Assembly: GCA_004154925.1 (NCBI GenBank)
Contig: QJNS01000063.1
Coordinates: 1 to 64,000 of the forward strand
Direction: 5' to 3'
Origin: Monosporascus cannonballus
Taxonomy: Eukaryota; Ascomycota; Sordariomycetes; Xylariales
Length of the DNA stretch: 64,000 bases
In this document: piece after piece, positions 22,108 to 34,591 of the stretch
Numbering within the stretch: position 1 is the first letter of the stretch
Layout: each line of letters starts with the position of its first letter
Translations under genes and position numbers: made by a program
Notes under the pieces: model-generated
Seen by the model: the letters and a program-made list of their open reading frames with translations, nothing else
Told to the model about the DNA's origin: nothing
Database searches by the model: none

Positions 22108-23824
22108 TAAGTCGAACCCCTTTTACGCTCTATGTCCTTAACGCGCTACTCTACATCCGTGTCACGCTCTGATCCACTTACTAATTTCTTTTACTATAAA
22201 CAGCTATTCAATAACCTTTTGAAACTTTAAAAGAATTGTCTTGTTATTTTTCAAAATCTGCTTTTTCGAACGATATGCACTTTTTTGCTTAATTTTGTAC
22301 TGCGTAAGCCATTGATAAAATAAAATATAAGAAATCCTTACGTTTCGCGTCTAAATGTTACTAGGTCGATAGGCGATATATTATATGCCATACCTACGGT
22401 AAACCTAGGCAAGAAAAGATTCATAAGACTTAATAAAAACTAATACGAAGTTCAACAAAAATTTAACCGATTAAGTTATTATTTAAAATCAATTGAGTTA
22501 TGCGCCGCTGTATTTCCGATTCCGTCTATAGGTTCAAAAATTCCTAATTAATAACGGCAACTGTAATCGCCTTTAAAAAATTCGTTTTATACAGCCGGAT
22601 CTTGATATCAAGCTCCTTAACCGTAAAAATATTCATTATCAACGGTTAAATATTATTTTGCCAACCAATAGTCATATATTATTTAACCGTTTCGAATTCC
22701 CAATTATGAAGCTATTAAGCAGCATAATAAATATAATGCTAATGAAATCCTGATATAAAAAAATAGGGAAAAACGTTTTTATATTTAATAAAGTTTTTGA
22801 AAGTGTGTATTTTGAAAAGACGCTTATACATGATAATAAGTTATTATCATTACTTTGATGAACGTTAACTAATAAGCTTTTTCACTATTAATAATTTTTA
22901 GCCATGATAATATCCAATAAAAATTATTTTCTTATGTCGACGGCGAAATATACAAAAATTAGTATATTACTACTTTTGGAAAACGACCAAGTCAATATCG
23001 ATATTAAGCTAAAATAAGTAGATACGCTTTTGATTCCCCATTTTAAGCCGAGAAACATAAAAAATAAAAGCCTTTAATAATAAACGACTCTAATGATTAT
23101 ATTACCGAAAGCTTTATGTAAATATGTTGAAAAATAAGATTTGTATAGTCGTTTTACTCATATAGTTTTTTACGTTTTCCAGCTTTTTGATATAGGAATC
23201 TTTACCATTTTAAATCAAAAATTCTATGATTAGTTCTGGGACTGTAATTTCAGACGGATTTCTGAAATTTCGAATAAAACTGATTTTTTTTAAACGTTTT
23301 CGCACACGAAACAAAAAATGATAATAATTTCGAAATAGTTTATAAAAGCTGAAAAGATTATAAGCATACATCTATTTAAAAACGGAATGGTGTTAAATAA
23401 TTAGGACATTAATATAAAGGCCGAAATAATAAAAATACTGAAGTCGAAATAAAGCTTTATCCCGGTACGCATTAAAATTTATACGTAAATAACCTGTTTA
23501 AGTATTAAAACATTTAAACTATTTAAGAACATGTGTTTTATTAAAAAGTATTTTATAAAACTCGATTCAGATTCCGGGAATTTTACTCTACGACTTTTAG
23601 TCCGTAAATCCAATAAGGTCTTTAATAAAAATAATAAAAAATGAAGCTTCATCGAAATCTAAAATAATTAATTAACGACGGCTATAAATAAAACGAAGCT
23701 CAAAACAAGGAGATAAATGCAATCCGAAGTAAATCAAACGTTCGTCGAAGTAGTCTCGGTTAAGAAGGTAAAAATAAAACTTCGAACTTTTTCAAACAGA
23801 GGTTTTATCGTTATTCGGCAAAAT
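22108..23824. other. Unassigned AT-rich stretch inside element L/K (possible gag of another element)
   Basis: About 1.7 kb with no family I can name. The first 90 bp are GC-richer (CTCTACATCCGTGTCACGCT at about 22150) with an inverted pair GGTTCG/CGAACC spanning 22102-22122. Near 22930-23110 the plus strand has a partly open frame with LIPHFKPRNIKNKSL, loosely like the start of a retroelement Gag; this is only a suggestion. A 62-codon frame (23717-23905) runs into the LTR of element 2 and is not a gene. It interrupts the L/K element and is in turn followed by element 2. Confidence 0.4.
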
Positions 23825-23898
23825 GTTATGACCCAGCCAAGAGAGGGCCTCGGAAACGGTCACTTGGTGACCGAAAGAGGACCCAAGTGGGTCGGAAT

Positions 23899-23904
23899 CA
23901 CGTG
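23899..23904. promoter_or_regulatory. CACGTG palindrome conserved in LTRs
   Basis: A CACGTG core lies about 75 bp inside the LTR. The same motif is intact at 50-55 and decayed to TACGTAA-type sequence in the LTRs at 38221, 50172 and 52905. In fungi bHLH factors bind such E-boxes; a promoter role in U3 is inferred only from position and conservation across otherwise divergent LTRs. Confidence 0.45.
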
Positions 23905-24002
23905 ACATGGATACGGAGTGATTCAAGGGATTTAACGGGATCCATCAAGTTATTTAATATGGATCCAAAATGATCCAAGGGATTTAACGGGATCCATAAA
24001 GA

Positions 24003-24013
24003 GATATATACGT
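24003..24013 (+). promoter_or_regulatory. Putative LTR TATA region
   Basis: AGATATATACG followed by TTATTATTTCCATAA. The block ATATA(C/T)(A/G)CGTTCGTTATTTCC recurs at 38404, 13027, 50360 and 53110 in LTRs whose centres differ, so it is under shared constraint or recent common origin and is the natural candidate for the core promoter at the U3/R boundary. Confidence 0.5.
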
Positions 24014-25048
24014 TTATTATTTCCATAATTTAAACAATTTCAACTTATGATAATAATTCGTTACCCAAGCACCTTTAATATTATGAAATGTAATACGTTA
24101 TTATATTTAATATTTAAATTCTTCGGGTATTTCTGCTAATATACCCCCGTACGATTAAGGTTTAATAATTGGTTGAACTCTTTAGCCGTTATACGTTACA
24201 AGTTTTTATTTAATAATACCGTTAAATTCTAAATAATGTTTAATACTATTAACATATCGACTAGCATTTAAAAAACCCTTATTTAGCAGCTTTAAGCTCG
24301 AATTCGGGAAGTGGAAAAAGAAATCCGACAAATTAGGGCTATGCCACCTGCTTAAGCCTTTTTTGCCCGCATAAAACCTAAAAAATCGGAACCTTATAAC
24401 GTGAAAAACAATCCGTAAACCTTTTTAATTTAAGTACGAATTTACATTCGTTTTCTGGACCTTAGTAACTTAGCGGATAAGGTCCTAACAGTAAGAATAT
24501 ATCTAATAAAAGATACGATTAACTAATTTAAACATATTATGAAAAATTTCCCGGAAATAAAAAAATCGGATAAAAAATATTTTACTAAAAACATTTTTTT
24601 ATTTTATATTAATTTCGAACATAAAATACGTAATAATTTCGGTAATCCAAAGAAAAAACGATTTACGGCCCAGTAATTCTTATAATTCCGACAAAAAGGA
24701 CCTACGTCCAAATATGCCGTAATTTTCAAAGACCTTCTAACTAAAGCCGGATAAAGAGATAATAAATCCGATATTTTTATTAATATATGTTATAAAACCT
24801 TAAAAAATAATGTAAAAAATAAAATATTTGGATTAAACGATTAATTACTTTAAACCGGTATATTATAAAAGTAATTAAAATTAATAATCGATAATTTAAA
24901 AAATGATTAAAAAAACGGATAATGTATTTTATAATCGAGATATAATAAGTTTAATTAAAGGAAAAAATAAAACGCGGCCCTTATTTTTCACGGAACGGTA
25001 TTAAAATTCTTAAAATTCGAGGTTACTTATAAACAAAATTTGAACCAG

Positions 25049-25096
25049 ATTAAGTGCTTTAATTATAATAAAATGGGATATAAGGTTTATAAATGC
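25049..25096 (+). pseudogene. Gag CCHC zinc knuckle remnant, element 2
   Basis: Reads CFNYNKMGYKVYKC, the C-x2-C-x4-H-x4-C nucleocapsid knuckle in which the second Cys and the His have both become Tyr (TGC/CAC to TAT/TAC, as RIP predicts). The equivalent block lies at about 39460-39510 in G and 61855-61890 in I. Nucleic-acid binding would be lost. Confidence 0.75.
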
Positions 25097-26899
25097 AAAA
25101 AATCCAAAAAACCATAATAAAATAATTAAATACTTATATCAAAAGGACAATTTAAAAATAACAAAGAAAATAATAATAAAGCTATTAACATAATTTAAGC
25201 TAATTACGTATTAAGCCTATGGCAAAAGTCCTAATAAGATTTATTACGATAAGAAATTCGACGCAAAATATGAAAAATTACGGAGCTGGTTTAACAAATA
25301 TTGTAAACATACCAAAAAAGGTTATAAGGATAATTACGTAAATTTCAGAATTGGATAAAAAATATCTGACCTCAAACCTTTGATCGATACGAGAAAATAT
25401 ATGTCATACATTATCGACGACGGGAATATCTCGATTACGAAAGAAATTAATATATTTACGTACGAATTATTTGTATATATTAAGAAATATTTGATCTTTT
25501 AAACCGTACCGGAAATAGTACAAACGATAAATAATAATCTTGATATTTTCGAATTATAAGCCCAGGAAATATTTAATAAATGGCCGAAATAAAGAATTAA
25601 TACGAAAAGAATAATACCGGTAAAAAGCTTCTTTTGTTATTATTAATAATATAATTACTTAACGGAAAAAAAGATAATTTAGCGTACAGTAAAAAAATAT
25701 TAGCAAAAAGATATTACGGATTTTGATATTTAATTAGTATTTATTATTAATTCCCAAATAATAAAGTTATGAAGGAAAAAATACCTTAATTTACAAATAT
25801 TCTTTAAAATAATAATTAGGATAACATATAATAAAATACAAACGTAAATATATGAAAATAATATATTCGATAACGAATAATTATAATAAAACCAAAAATA
25901 ATTAACATAAGGCGAAGAAATAATACACCGGCAAAAATAATATATATAACAATTTAATGCGTTAAACGAAAAAACTCAAATAAAGTTCGATAAATTCGAA
26001 CAGAAATTAAAAAGAAAATTACTTATAAAAAAAGCGGCAAAATAACGAAATTTAAAAAAGTTAAATGGAGTTTTTATAACAAATTTTAAAGATAATAATA
26101 AAAAATATTCGTAAGCTTATTATTTTGGAAATACGAATCAAAACGTATTAATATAATATAATGATGGATTACGGATTTCTGGGCGGAAATTATATTATAT
26201 TGGATGGGGTTAATAAGCTGAAATGGTTATGTAAATATAAGTTAAAACTTTATATAACGACAAATGCCAAAAGTTAAAAATTTGCTTACAATTACGGAAA
26301 GATTATAGGCAAAATTAATTACTTCGAAACTTTTATTTAAGGACGATAGCATATAATGGATTTTGATATCGTTTTATTTTAGAAGTACGATATAATTTTA
26401 AGATTACGATAAATATACCAGTACGAAATTTGAATAAATTGTATAGCTGGTTAAATAAAATTTATTTTATTCTTTTTTAATAACCGAAAAAAAAGCAAAT
26501 TAAGATTTTAATATTCGATCGCTAATAATAACAAATATAAAAATAAAAATATAACGGAAATTTAATTACTTAAAAAAATAAAATCTAAAAAATATAAAAT
26601 ATTAAAAGAATGTAACGTATAGTTATTATTGTTAAAACGAAATTAAAAAAGTTAAATAACGGTTTGAAATAATAAAAACAATAAATCTGAAAATTAAAAA
26701 ATCCAATTAATAAAGTATTATAAAATTACACATACAAACAGTTTTTTAACAAGAAATTCAATACGAAATAACCAGAATCTAACGCATAAAATTATGAAAT
26801 AATCCTTAAAAAAGCACTTTCAACAAAGTGTTACCTTATTTATAATTTTAAGAAAAACGAATTTCGTATTTTCAAAAAGTACATGGAAAATCGGCTACA

Positions 26900-27430
26900 A
26901 AAAAATGAATTTTACCCTTAAAGTTATTAACAGAATACCTTATATTTTGCTTACTAAAAAAATAAAAAACTATAATTTGTAGTTAATTATCCGCAAATAA
27001 ACAATATTATTGTTAAATATTAAGTATTATTATTTTTAATTACGACAATAAAAAACCAATTTTACGGAATTAAATAATTTATAATATTTAATTTTAAAAA
27101 TAAATATAAGCTTAGTAAAATTAAAAAAGAATACGAATAAAAAATAACTTTTAAAACGAAATGAGGATTATTTAAGTATTTGGTTATATTAATAGGATTT
27201 ACGAACGTACTACTAATCTTTTAACAAATAGTAAATTATTTATTGCGAAAATATCTTAATATTTTCGTTATATGCTATTTCGACGACATTCTTGTTTTCT
27301 CAAAAACAAAAATAATATTTGCAAAATACGGTTATAAAATCTGTTAAGCGTTATAAAATGTAAGGTTATTTGTTAATACAAAAAAATTAATTTTAATAAA
27401 AATAAAATAAAATATTTAAAATATATCATT
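26900..27430 (+). pseudogene. Reverse transcriptase remnant, element 2
   Basis: The RT palm can be followed from about 26900. At 27160-27230 the frame reads LFKYLVM, matching FxYLVMPFGLTNAP. At 27267-27305 it reads VICYFDDILVFSK, with the catalytic FDD (27279-27287) intact, unusual in this window. Thumb sequence with KLI-type Lys/Asn-rich codons follows into the RNase H linker. Frames upstream and downstream carry stops, so no active enzyme can be made. In element G the same catalytic pair has become NN. Confidence 0.8.
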
Positions 27431-28279
27431 ACCTTAAGATGTATTAAAATAAACCTTAAAAAATCGCTGCAATTATAAAATAACAGATATTAACTATAAT
27501 TAAAAAGGTACAGGTATTTTTTAAATTCGTTAACTACAATAAGGAATTTATTCAAATTTTAATAAAATTATTATACTTTTAACGAATTTTAAGAAGAAAA
27601 AGTTCAAATAAACGTTAAATACGGAAGAAATATTTTAAGATACTAATAAAATAATTATTCATAAGTTAATATTAATTATATACGATTCAAAAGGTCTCGT
27701 TAAGATAAAAACCGATGTTTCGAATTACGTATTAAATATAATAATCGGATAACGAAATAATTAAAACAAATTATACCATATTATGTTTTTTTTCGTGAAA
27801 ATTTAAAAAAAATTAAGTTTAATTATAGTATTTTAAATAAGGAATTTATGGCCATTAAAATGGCATTTTAAAAATTGAGACATTCTCTAAAAAAAGGCTT
27901 ATAGTAGATTGAAGTTTATACGGACTATCAAAATTTTACAGAATTTACTACCATTCAAAAATTTATAAAACAATAATTAAAATATGTAAAAGAATTGGCG
28001 AATTTTAACTTCGTTATTATCCATAAGGAAAATTTAAAGAATAATAAAGCAAATATTTTTAACAAAAAACCAGATTTCGAAAAAGAATTAATTAAAATTA
28101 GCTGTATAATTTTCGATATTACTATAAAAATTATGTCCGCTTACGATAAATTACGATAATTCGAGCAGTACTTTTCGATATATATTAAAAACTTTAACAA
28201 TATAATAAAGAGTCCTTAAAAATTAAAAAACGAACAAAATATAAATTCTAGAAAAATAACTAAAAAATATGGTACGAAA

Positions 28280-29010
28280 AATATACGAACATCAGTTATA
28301 CGGATATTTAAAAATCCACAAAACCCAAAAACGGTATTAACGCGGATATATTTTTCCTAAAATAAAATTAACGGTCCCAAAAATTATACAATAATACGAT
28401 ATGTTCGCGAAAACGAAAATACGACAATATAAGCTATACGAACAATTACGATTATTACTAATCGCAAAACGATTATAATATTTAGTTATATTTGATTTTA
28501 TTACGAAACTTTTTATGTTAAAAAGCGTAATTACAAAAATATATTACGATAATAATTTCGTAATTATAGGTCGATTTACAAACGTTTCCTATTTCTTTCT
28601 GTATTATAAAGATATTAACGCCGAATAAATAATCTATATTTTTTAGAACTATTTTTAGTATTTACGGATTATTAACAGAAATCATTTCAAATAAAGAATT
28701 AATATTTACCTTTAAAGTTAACAAAATCTGAAAATATAAATTAATTTAAATTATAAGTTATTTAAGGTATATAAATTTTACATTAGGAAATCAATAAAAC
28801 GTATAAACGAAACTTTTCAAATTTACTTATAATAATGTATTAATTACGAATAAAATAATTAAATTAAAATTATTAATCGTCATACTAAATTATAATATCA
28901 GCTATTACGAGAATATTCAATTAATATCTGTAAACATAAATTTTGGATTTATTCTAAAAGTTTATAACAAAATATATAATAATGGTTTAATTAATATTAA
29001 AATAATTTTT
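28280..29010 (+). pseudogene. Integrase remnant, element 2
   Basis: Follows the RNase H block. About 28280-28440 corresponds to the zinc-binding N-terminus. Near 28470-28560 the frame reads LVIFDFITKL, matching the first catalytic Asp region of gypsy integrases (xxxDFITxLP). Near 28795-28850 RINETFQIYL matches the GQTERxNQxLExYLR block that carries the catalytic Glu. Several catalytic positions are altered and stops are frequent. It would have inserted the cDNA; now it is inactive. Confidence 0.7.
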
Positions 29011-29409
29011 ATATCGGAATAATTACAATAATTATATTAAAATATAAAAACGCAAATGGAATTGGTCCGTAATTCAATAAATAAGTATTATAACTAGAAA
29101 AGGTTAAAAGGATTTATTTTCGAAAAAAAAGAAATAGTTTTTTTCGTTACCAAAAATATTTAAATAAAAAAACCTAATAAAAAATTCGATTTTAAATATA
29201 TCGGGGCATACGAAATAACCTAAAAGATTTTAGAAAATAATTATTAATTAGAATTTTTATTAAAACTTAAAATTTATTTAATTCATTAAGTGTTCTTATT
29301 CGAGTTAGTAACTGATATAATTAAAGTATATATCGCATAAAACGATTGGGAAATAAAAAACAAATAAATATACGAAATAAAGAAAAACTTTAATATAGTA
29401 AAACAAAAC

Positions 29410-29520
29410 GGATTTACCTAGTACCTAATTAAATGGAAAAAATATCTAAATTCCGAAAATACCTAGAAGCCTGCTAAACACTTTATTAGCGCTTAATATA
29501 TGTTGAACAATTTTCATTTA
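29410..29520 (+). pseudogene. Chromodomain remnant, element 2
   Basis: The frame reads YLIKWKKYLNSEN, then a T(x)EPAKHFISA-like stretch: the aromatic/WKxxPxSExTWEPxxxLxxA core of chromodomains fused to integrase in chromoviruses, with the Trp and Pro codons partly lost to RIP. It ends the pol frame about 640 bp before the 3' LTR. The intervening 3' region shows no further domain. Confidence 0.75.
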
Positions 29521-30167
29521 TAATCACGGAATTACGAGAAATAACCGCCTCCTAATTTATATTTACGTTAAGATTAAATGATTAAAACTATTCGGAAAGC
29601 GCAGTACGAAATTCGCTTTCCAAACGTTCGCGTTTTATCTTTAGATAATTAGCTTTTTCTTGCTTTTCTAGTTTATCCAGGGATTAAAGACCCCGGTTAA
29701 TTGTTTTTATACTTTTTTTGCGAAATGTATCCCGTTAAGTACGAAGGCGCTTTAAACGAAATAATGCCTTATTCAGGCGACGAGATATGGTTAATAATTT
29801 CTAACGAGTATTGCGAAAACATTATCGAGCGGAAGATTTTTTTAACTGTAAAAGTTCTATTTCTTTATTGATATTGTTTTTTAAAATAAAAGGGGATACC
29901 GGAATTATCGTAATAACGTTTTTTTAGGATATATTATTAGTATCGCGTTATACTATCTGACATAGTGCAAGAATCGCCAGTACGAAAATAAAATATATAG
30001 GTCATAATTTCAAAAGTAAAATTGAAAACAAAAAGAACTAAAACTTTATACTTTTTTTTAATTAATGCGTTTGCGATTTTTAATTATTTGGCCAGATATG
30101 GTTATAAATAAAGAAGGAACTTCCTAGAAAAATTCTTGGAGGCAAGATTTAGGGAAAAAGGAGATCG

Positions 30168-30590
30168 TGATATAACCAAGCTAAAGAAAGGGTTTGGAAA
30201 CGGTTATTTGGTAACCGAAATAGGACCCAAATAGGTCGGAATTACGTAATATGGATCCGGAGTAATCTAAGGTATCTAATGAGATCTATGTAATTATCCA
30301 ATATAGATCCGGAGTAATCTAAGAGATTTAACGGGATTTATGCAGTTATCTAATCTGGATCCGAAGTAATCCAAAGGATTTAACGGGATTTATAAAGAGA
30401 TATATATGCTTATTATTTCTATAATTTAGATAGCTTCAGCTTATAATAATAGTTCGTTACCCAAAGTCCTCTTGATATTACGAAACGTAATACTTTACTG
30501 TATTTATTACTTAGATTCCTACGGTATTCTTGCCAACATCAACCCGTAGAACTAAGATTTAATAATTGGTTAAACCCCCTAGCGGTTACA
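30168..30590 (+). repeat. 3' LTR of element 2 (family B, three repeat units)
   Basis: 423 bp from TGATATAACCAAGCTA to CGGTTACA. The 52-bp units lie at 30250-30301, 30302-30353 and 30354-30400. It is more RIP-mutated than the 5' LTR in its first 130 bp but has one more repeat unit. Confidence 0.85.
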
Positions 30591-31125
30591 GAAACATTAA
30601 TGAAAAAATAAAAATTGCAAAAATGAAGAAAAAAGTAAGGAAAAAAGGTTCCATTGTTTTATATTCGCGTTGACACAGAATTAATTAATGAAGTGACTAT
30701 GAAGATATTGTTGTATATAGTGAACTTTATATTGGTGATACCTTCTAAAATAAGTGGCACCTTCGGCCGTGGATTGTGAGAAAGGGGTCCCACTTACTCC
30801 GTTAACTGAAAAAGAAGACTTAAGATTTCAATACTTGATCGGAGATGACGACGAATGTAAGTATTAGGATACGACAAACACCTTATCATCCAAAGAGATA
30901 AGATTCAAAAAGATTTCGCAATGGAGAAAAGTACGATATCTCGTTATTAATAATAAAACAAAATTAAAGCAATTAAATAGTGATTGAAAATAATAACCTT
31001 GACAATCAAAAATGTTACTGATTATCTTAATATAATATTTTAAATAAAAGCAAATTTTCAAAACAAAACCGGACACGAACCCGTGAAAACACACTAAAGA
31101 AAATCAGTTCACAACCCCAAAAAAG
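30591..31125. other. Unassigned, lightly mutated stretch between element 2 and element K
   Basis: About 535 bp with near-normal dinucleotide use compared with its neighbours (for example GGTCCCACTTACTCCGTTAA at 30788, GGAGATGACGACGAATGTAA at 30840). It holds a 76-codon minus-strand frame (30864-31094) rich in Phe/Leu/Ile with no family I recognise. No LTR, TIR or clear coding signal. It may be the right-hand remainder of whatever occupies 22108-23824, or unique sequence. From about 31126 the gypsy RT region of K is recognisable. Confidence 0.4.
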
Positions 31126-34100
31126 ATTTACTGACGAAATTCTATCTTATTTAAAACTTTAACGAAAACAAAATACGGCTTTTCAAAACATAGTTAGAAG
31201 ATTGAATATAAAAAGATACAATTAATTTTAGAAATTATCTACAAAATACTTTATATTTTTTAATTTAATAAAACCTCTAAAATATGACGTATAGTTGATT
31301 TTCTATACTTTAAAAATATAGTATTTAGAAACTCTTAATCATTATTTTTAATTATTAAAGTTAAGTGTTTATTAGATTAAATTAAATGATTTACAATATT
31401 CAATTTCAGAAAAGGATATAACTATAATAAATTAAAACAAAAAATTTTTTTAAAATAAAATGCGCATCATTTAAATACCTAGCTACGTTAATAAAAGTTA
31501 AAAATAAATTAATATTTTTAACAGGTAATAAAATATGTATTATAAAAACATTTCGCCGTTTTTATACTATATTATTTTACTGATAAATTCATTTACTGGA
31601 AAAAAGAAAAACTACATATAAAATAAGTTTCTAAAGTTTTTTGCAGTTAATAACAGAGGAAACTCGTTATAACTGTAAAGAAAAATAATATAAAATATAA
31701 ATATTAATATTTTTAAATTTCATATTATTCTTAAATATATTAATATCGAATTTAAAAATTCGTAATAATTATCTTTAATAAAATTCATATATTTTAAAAA
31801 GGTTTACATTATTATCTGGTTTTTATTTTGAACTTAAATATTCTTATTTTATTTTTAATCAACTCCTTTAAAAAGAATAAAAATAATATTATAAATACAA
31901 ATATAATTTTAAGAAGTTGACGATATAATTACGAATAAATTCATATAAATTATATACAAATGGATCCATTTTGTGGAATTTAAAGCTGATATTATGATAT
32001 ATATTTTAAACAAAATTATTAGATATCGAAGTAAAAAAGGTAAATTATATTTTATTTTATTTTTTATATATTACTTTAAAAAAGCCGAATTGGATTACGC
32101 TAGTCCATATAAGAGACGTATAATTCGTATTATAACTTTTCGAAACCTTAGGTATTTATTTAAAGAAATCTTGTTTCCGTTAAAGGTTTTACGCATAATG
32201 TAAATATTGTTTTTATTTGGACCACAAAAACTGGTAAAATAATAAATATCGTATTTAAAACAAGTAACGGATTTTAATTTTCCTATTATATAATAAATGT
32301 TTAAAAAACAGTTAAAGTGATATTTTCTATAGAAAATCAAGTTTCAAAAAACAGTAATTAAAGTTAATTATATAATTTTCTACAATATATTAATACGATA
32401 TTTATATTTATATTTAAATTTTACCTATACGAAGTCTAGCATAAGATATATTAAAAAAATAAAAAGAACATAAAAATTATTTTATAAAAAATAAAAAAAT
32501 AAACAGTTGCAAATTTTGAAGAAATATTAAATAAACTTAATATATAATATGTAGATATATAATATATAAATATCTAAGATTTTGTTGTAAGATAATGGAC
32601 AGCTGTGAGCCAGGTGAGGTGATCTTCGACCAGTTGCAGAGCGTATTCGAAGAAGTGAGTGCATTAGGTCACTTCCATTTCGCGTTTCCCACCAGCTGCC
32701 AGATGGTGGATTTATACAAGTACGTGGGTCGGTCACTGATCGGTAGCTGGTCGGCTACCAGCCTCATCTTCATAGAGGCTGTATTTTTACATTTGTACAT
32801 GTTTAAAAATATTTTAATATATCTATTTTCATTAAAATAAAAATAAAATTTTATAACTTATAACGATAATATTCTGTTCTTATATAAGTTATAATATAAT
32901 AATGTAAATTTTACACAGAATTATAATTATTATGAAGTTTAAAAAATATTTCCATTTGGAATATTATAGATTTTATTATTAAGTTTTCTTTATTCCAATA
33001 TTTCAAAATTGAAATATATTTTGATAATATTCTCGTTACAGTTTGCAAATGAACCATAGTTTCTGATTTTTTATTTTATAAAACGGATATTAATACCGAC
33101 TAAATTAGATATAGTTTTTTAAAAATATTGTTAGTAAATATCAATTATTACATTATATTGTTTTTAATCAAGAAATTACATCCATTTTAAAGTTTCTGCC
33201 GTATTTTATAAGACAAATTCATTTAAATTATAATGTACTTCGTATATCTATATTCAAAACAAACGTATAAAATGTGCCGTTAGATTTACCCTTAGAACAG
33301 CATTTAAAATATTATATAAATTGCAAATAAAATATTCAAATTAGAAGATAAATTGTTGTCGTTTTAATGGATATTTGTATTTATAATTAAAATTTAAAAG
33401 TAATGTGAGTAAATCTAAATTTTAGATTTATTCAAAATATTTATAATATATATAGAACAAATTTAGTATCGTTAAAATAGTTTTTTCGATAAACCTTTTT
33501 GCATAATTATGTTATAAAATAAAATAAATTATAATTTATGTGTAATCAATCGGTAAATGCTATAATTAAAAATATTTAAAAAATTGATTTTTTAAGAAAA
33601 GAAAATCATTTACTTCTTTATAAAAAGTATTTAAATAAAAAGCCGTAGCAAAAAATATGATTTTAATTATATTCGTTCATATACAATTGCTAAAAAGATA
33701 TGAAAAAATTATTAATTGGGGTATTAATCGAAGATTAACAGTTATTGAATTTCTTATATTTTCTTGTTTAAACGAAGACGCCCATTATTAAAAATAATAC
33801 AGGATAAAATGATTTAAAATTAAAAAACCAAACCATGTATAAAAATAAAACGGTTTAGACATAAGAACAAAAACAAATTTACCTAATACTGAATTAAATA
33901 GTAAGATTACTCGCCTTCCGAAAAAACTTAAGAATCTACGAAAAGTCTTATAAATACCTAACGCTTATCAAGGAACTTGAATTAGTAATAGCGGAGTTAC
34001 GGATAATGGCTTCTTAATTAAGGGTTTCAGAAATAAACCAGTCGAAAAGGTTAATAAGTGGTACGGCTATGGCGGTTACGGTTTTCAAATGTTTCTATTT

Positions 34101-34591
34101 TTCAGTTTCTTTATCGATTAATACCCATAATTAATAATTTTAACTTTTTTATATAGAAATTTCTTTTGTCGTTGTAAACCGAAAAAACTACCGATGGTTT
34201 TGTTGTTTTTACATTTTTACACGCCAAACCTTTTTTCATTTTCTATTAAAACCGTAGAAATGTTTTTTTATAACGACCTTTTTTGTATTTAAATGCTTTT
34301 TTTTCTCACTATAAGAAAAGCAATTGATCGGAATACCGGAATTATCGTAGCGCCGACGACCTTTGATATATTAATGATAATAACGAATTTTTTGAATTAT
34401 TAATATTTTATACTATTTTTGAAATGTGGTAAATAAGATAGTACATTAAAACTAAAATTATTGATATAAGTATTGAAGGATTTGAGATTTTTTCTTTCGT
34501 TTAGACGATTATAAATACTAAAATTAATTATATAACCTTTTATAACAGAAGCAAGTTTATTAAAAGCATAAATCTTAAGAAAAGAAAAGCG
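31126..34591 (+). pseudogene. Element L/K, second internal part: RT to chromodomain
   Basis: Plus-strand gypsy pol remnant that begins in the RT region. CTTATTTAAAACTTTAACGA at about 31145 aligns with 26830-26850 of element 2, and the catalytic block near 31567-31600 is decayed (YYFTDKFIY for YxFDDIxIY). RNase H and integrase sequence follows, interrupted by a solo LTR at 32586-32791. The chromodomain lies at 33876-33965 (ending AKSLINT-like). A purine-rich tract AAGAAAAGAAAAGCG precedes the 3' LTR. With 12845-15436 and 21908-22107 it adds up to one element of about 6.6 kb, lacking roughly 400-450 bp between 22107 and 31126. Confidence 0.75.
32586..32791 (-). repeat. Solo LTR of family E with perfect TTTGT target-site duplication
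   Basis: 206 bp, TGTAAG at one end and TTTTTACA at the other, flanked by TTTGT on both sides (32581-32585 and 32792-32796). It is a GC-rich island in the AT desert and matches, in reverse orientation, the two LTRs of the full element at 53246-53452 and 60432-60621. Nearly all differences are C/G here against T/A there, so this copy is almost unmutated. It lies in the pol region of element K. The frames it opens on both strands (32527-32736, 32595-32840) are not genes. Confidence 0.92.

Larger units (their letters stand above)
23825..24193 (+). repeat. 5' LTR of element 2 (family B, two repeat units)
   Basis: 369 bp from TGTTATGACCCAGCC to CCGTTATA. It has two units of the 52-bp GGATCC repeat (23906-23957 and from 23958), against three in the 3' LTR, which explains the length difference. 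It is GC-rich over its first 130 bp and contains GGAAACGGTCAC, a CACGTG palindrome at 23899-23904 and a TATA-like AGATATATACG at 24003-24013. Confidence 0.85.
23825..30590 (+). mobile_element. Element 2: full-length Ty3/gypsy chromovirus, RIP-inactivated
   Basis: A 6.77-kb plus-strand element with both LTRs (23825-24193 and 30168-30590) and every expected domain in order: gag with zinc knuckle, protease, RT, RNase H, integrase and chromodomain, then a purine-rich tract (AGGGAAAAAGGAGATCG) right before the 3' LTR. This is the best template in the window for aligning the other copies. All long frames are broken by RIP stops, so it is dead. The flanking pentamers are AAAAA and GAAAC, so no clean target-site duplication is seen. 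Confidence 0.9.

Noticed and set aside
22087..22190. tRNA-like or SINE-like segment (GGTTCG...CGAACC near an apparent box-B sequence)
   Set aside because: The inverted pair cannot be extended into a cloverleaf, no acceptor stem or anticodon arm was found, and box A is not positioned correctly.
23717..23905. 62-codon plus-strand ORF with a tidy purine-rich leader
   Set aside because: It runs from unassigned sequence straight into the 5' LTR of element 2 (from 23825), so its second half is LTR; there is no protein family match.
30864..31094. 76-codon minus-strand ORF, hydrophobic, in a low-RIP stretch
   Set aside because: No start context, no domain, and composition (Phe/Ile/Leu/Tyr) as expected for random AT-rich DNA; kept only as a description of the region.
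32595..32840. Plus-strand ORF starting ATGGACAGCTGTGAGCC in a GC-rich island, resembling a real gene start
   Set aside because: The island is a solo LTR with TTTGT duplications, and homologous LTRs flank element E; the ORF exits into AT-rich pol sequence.
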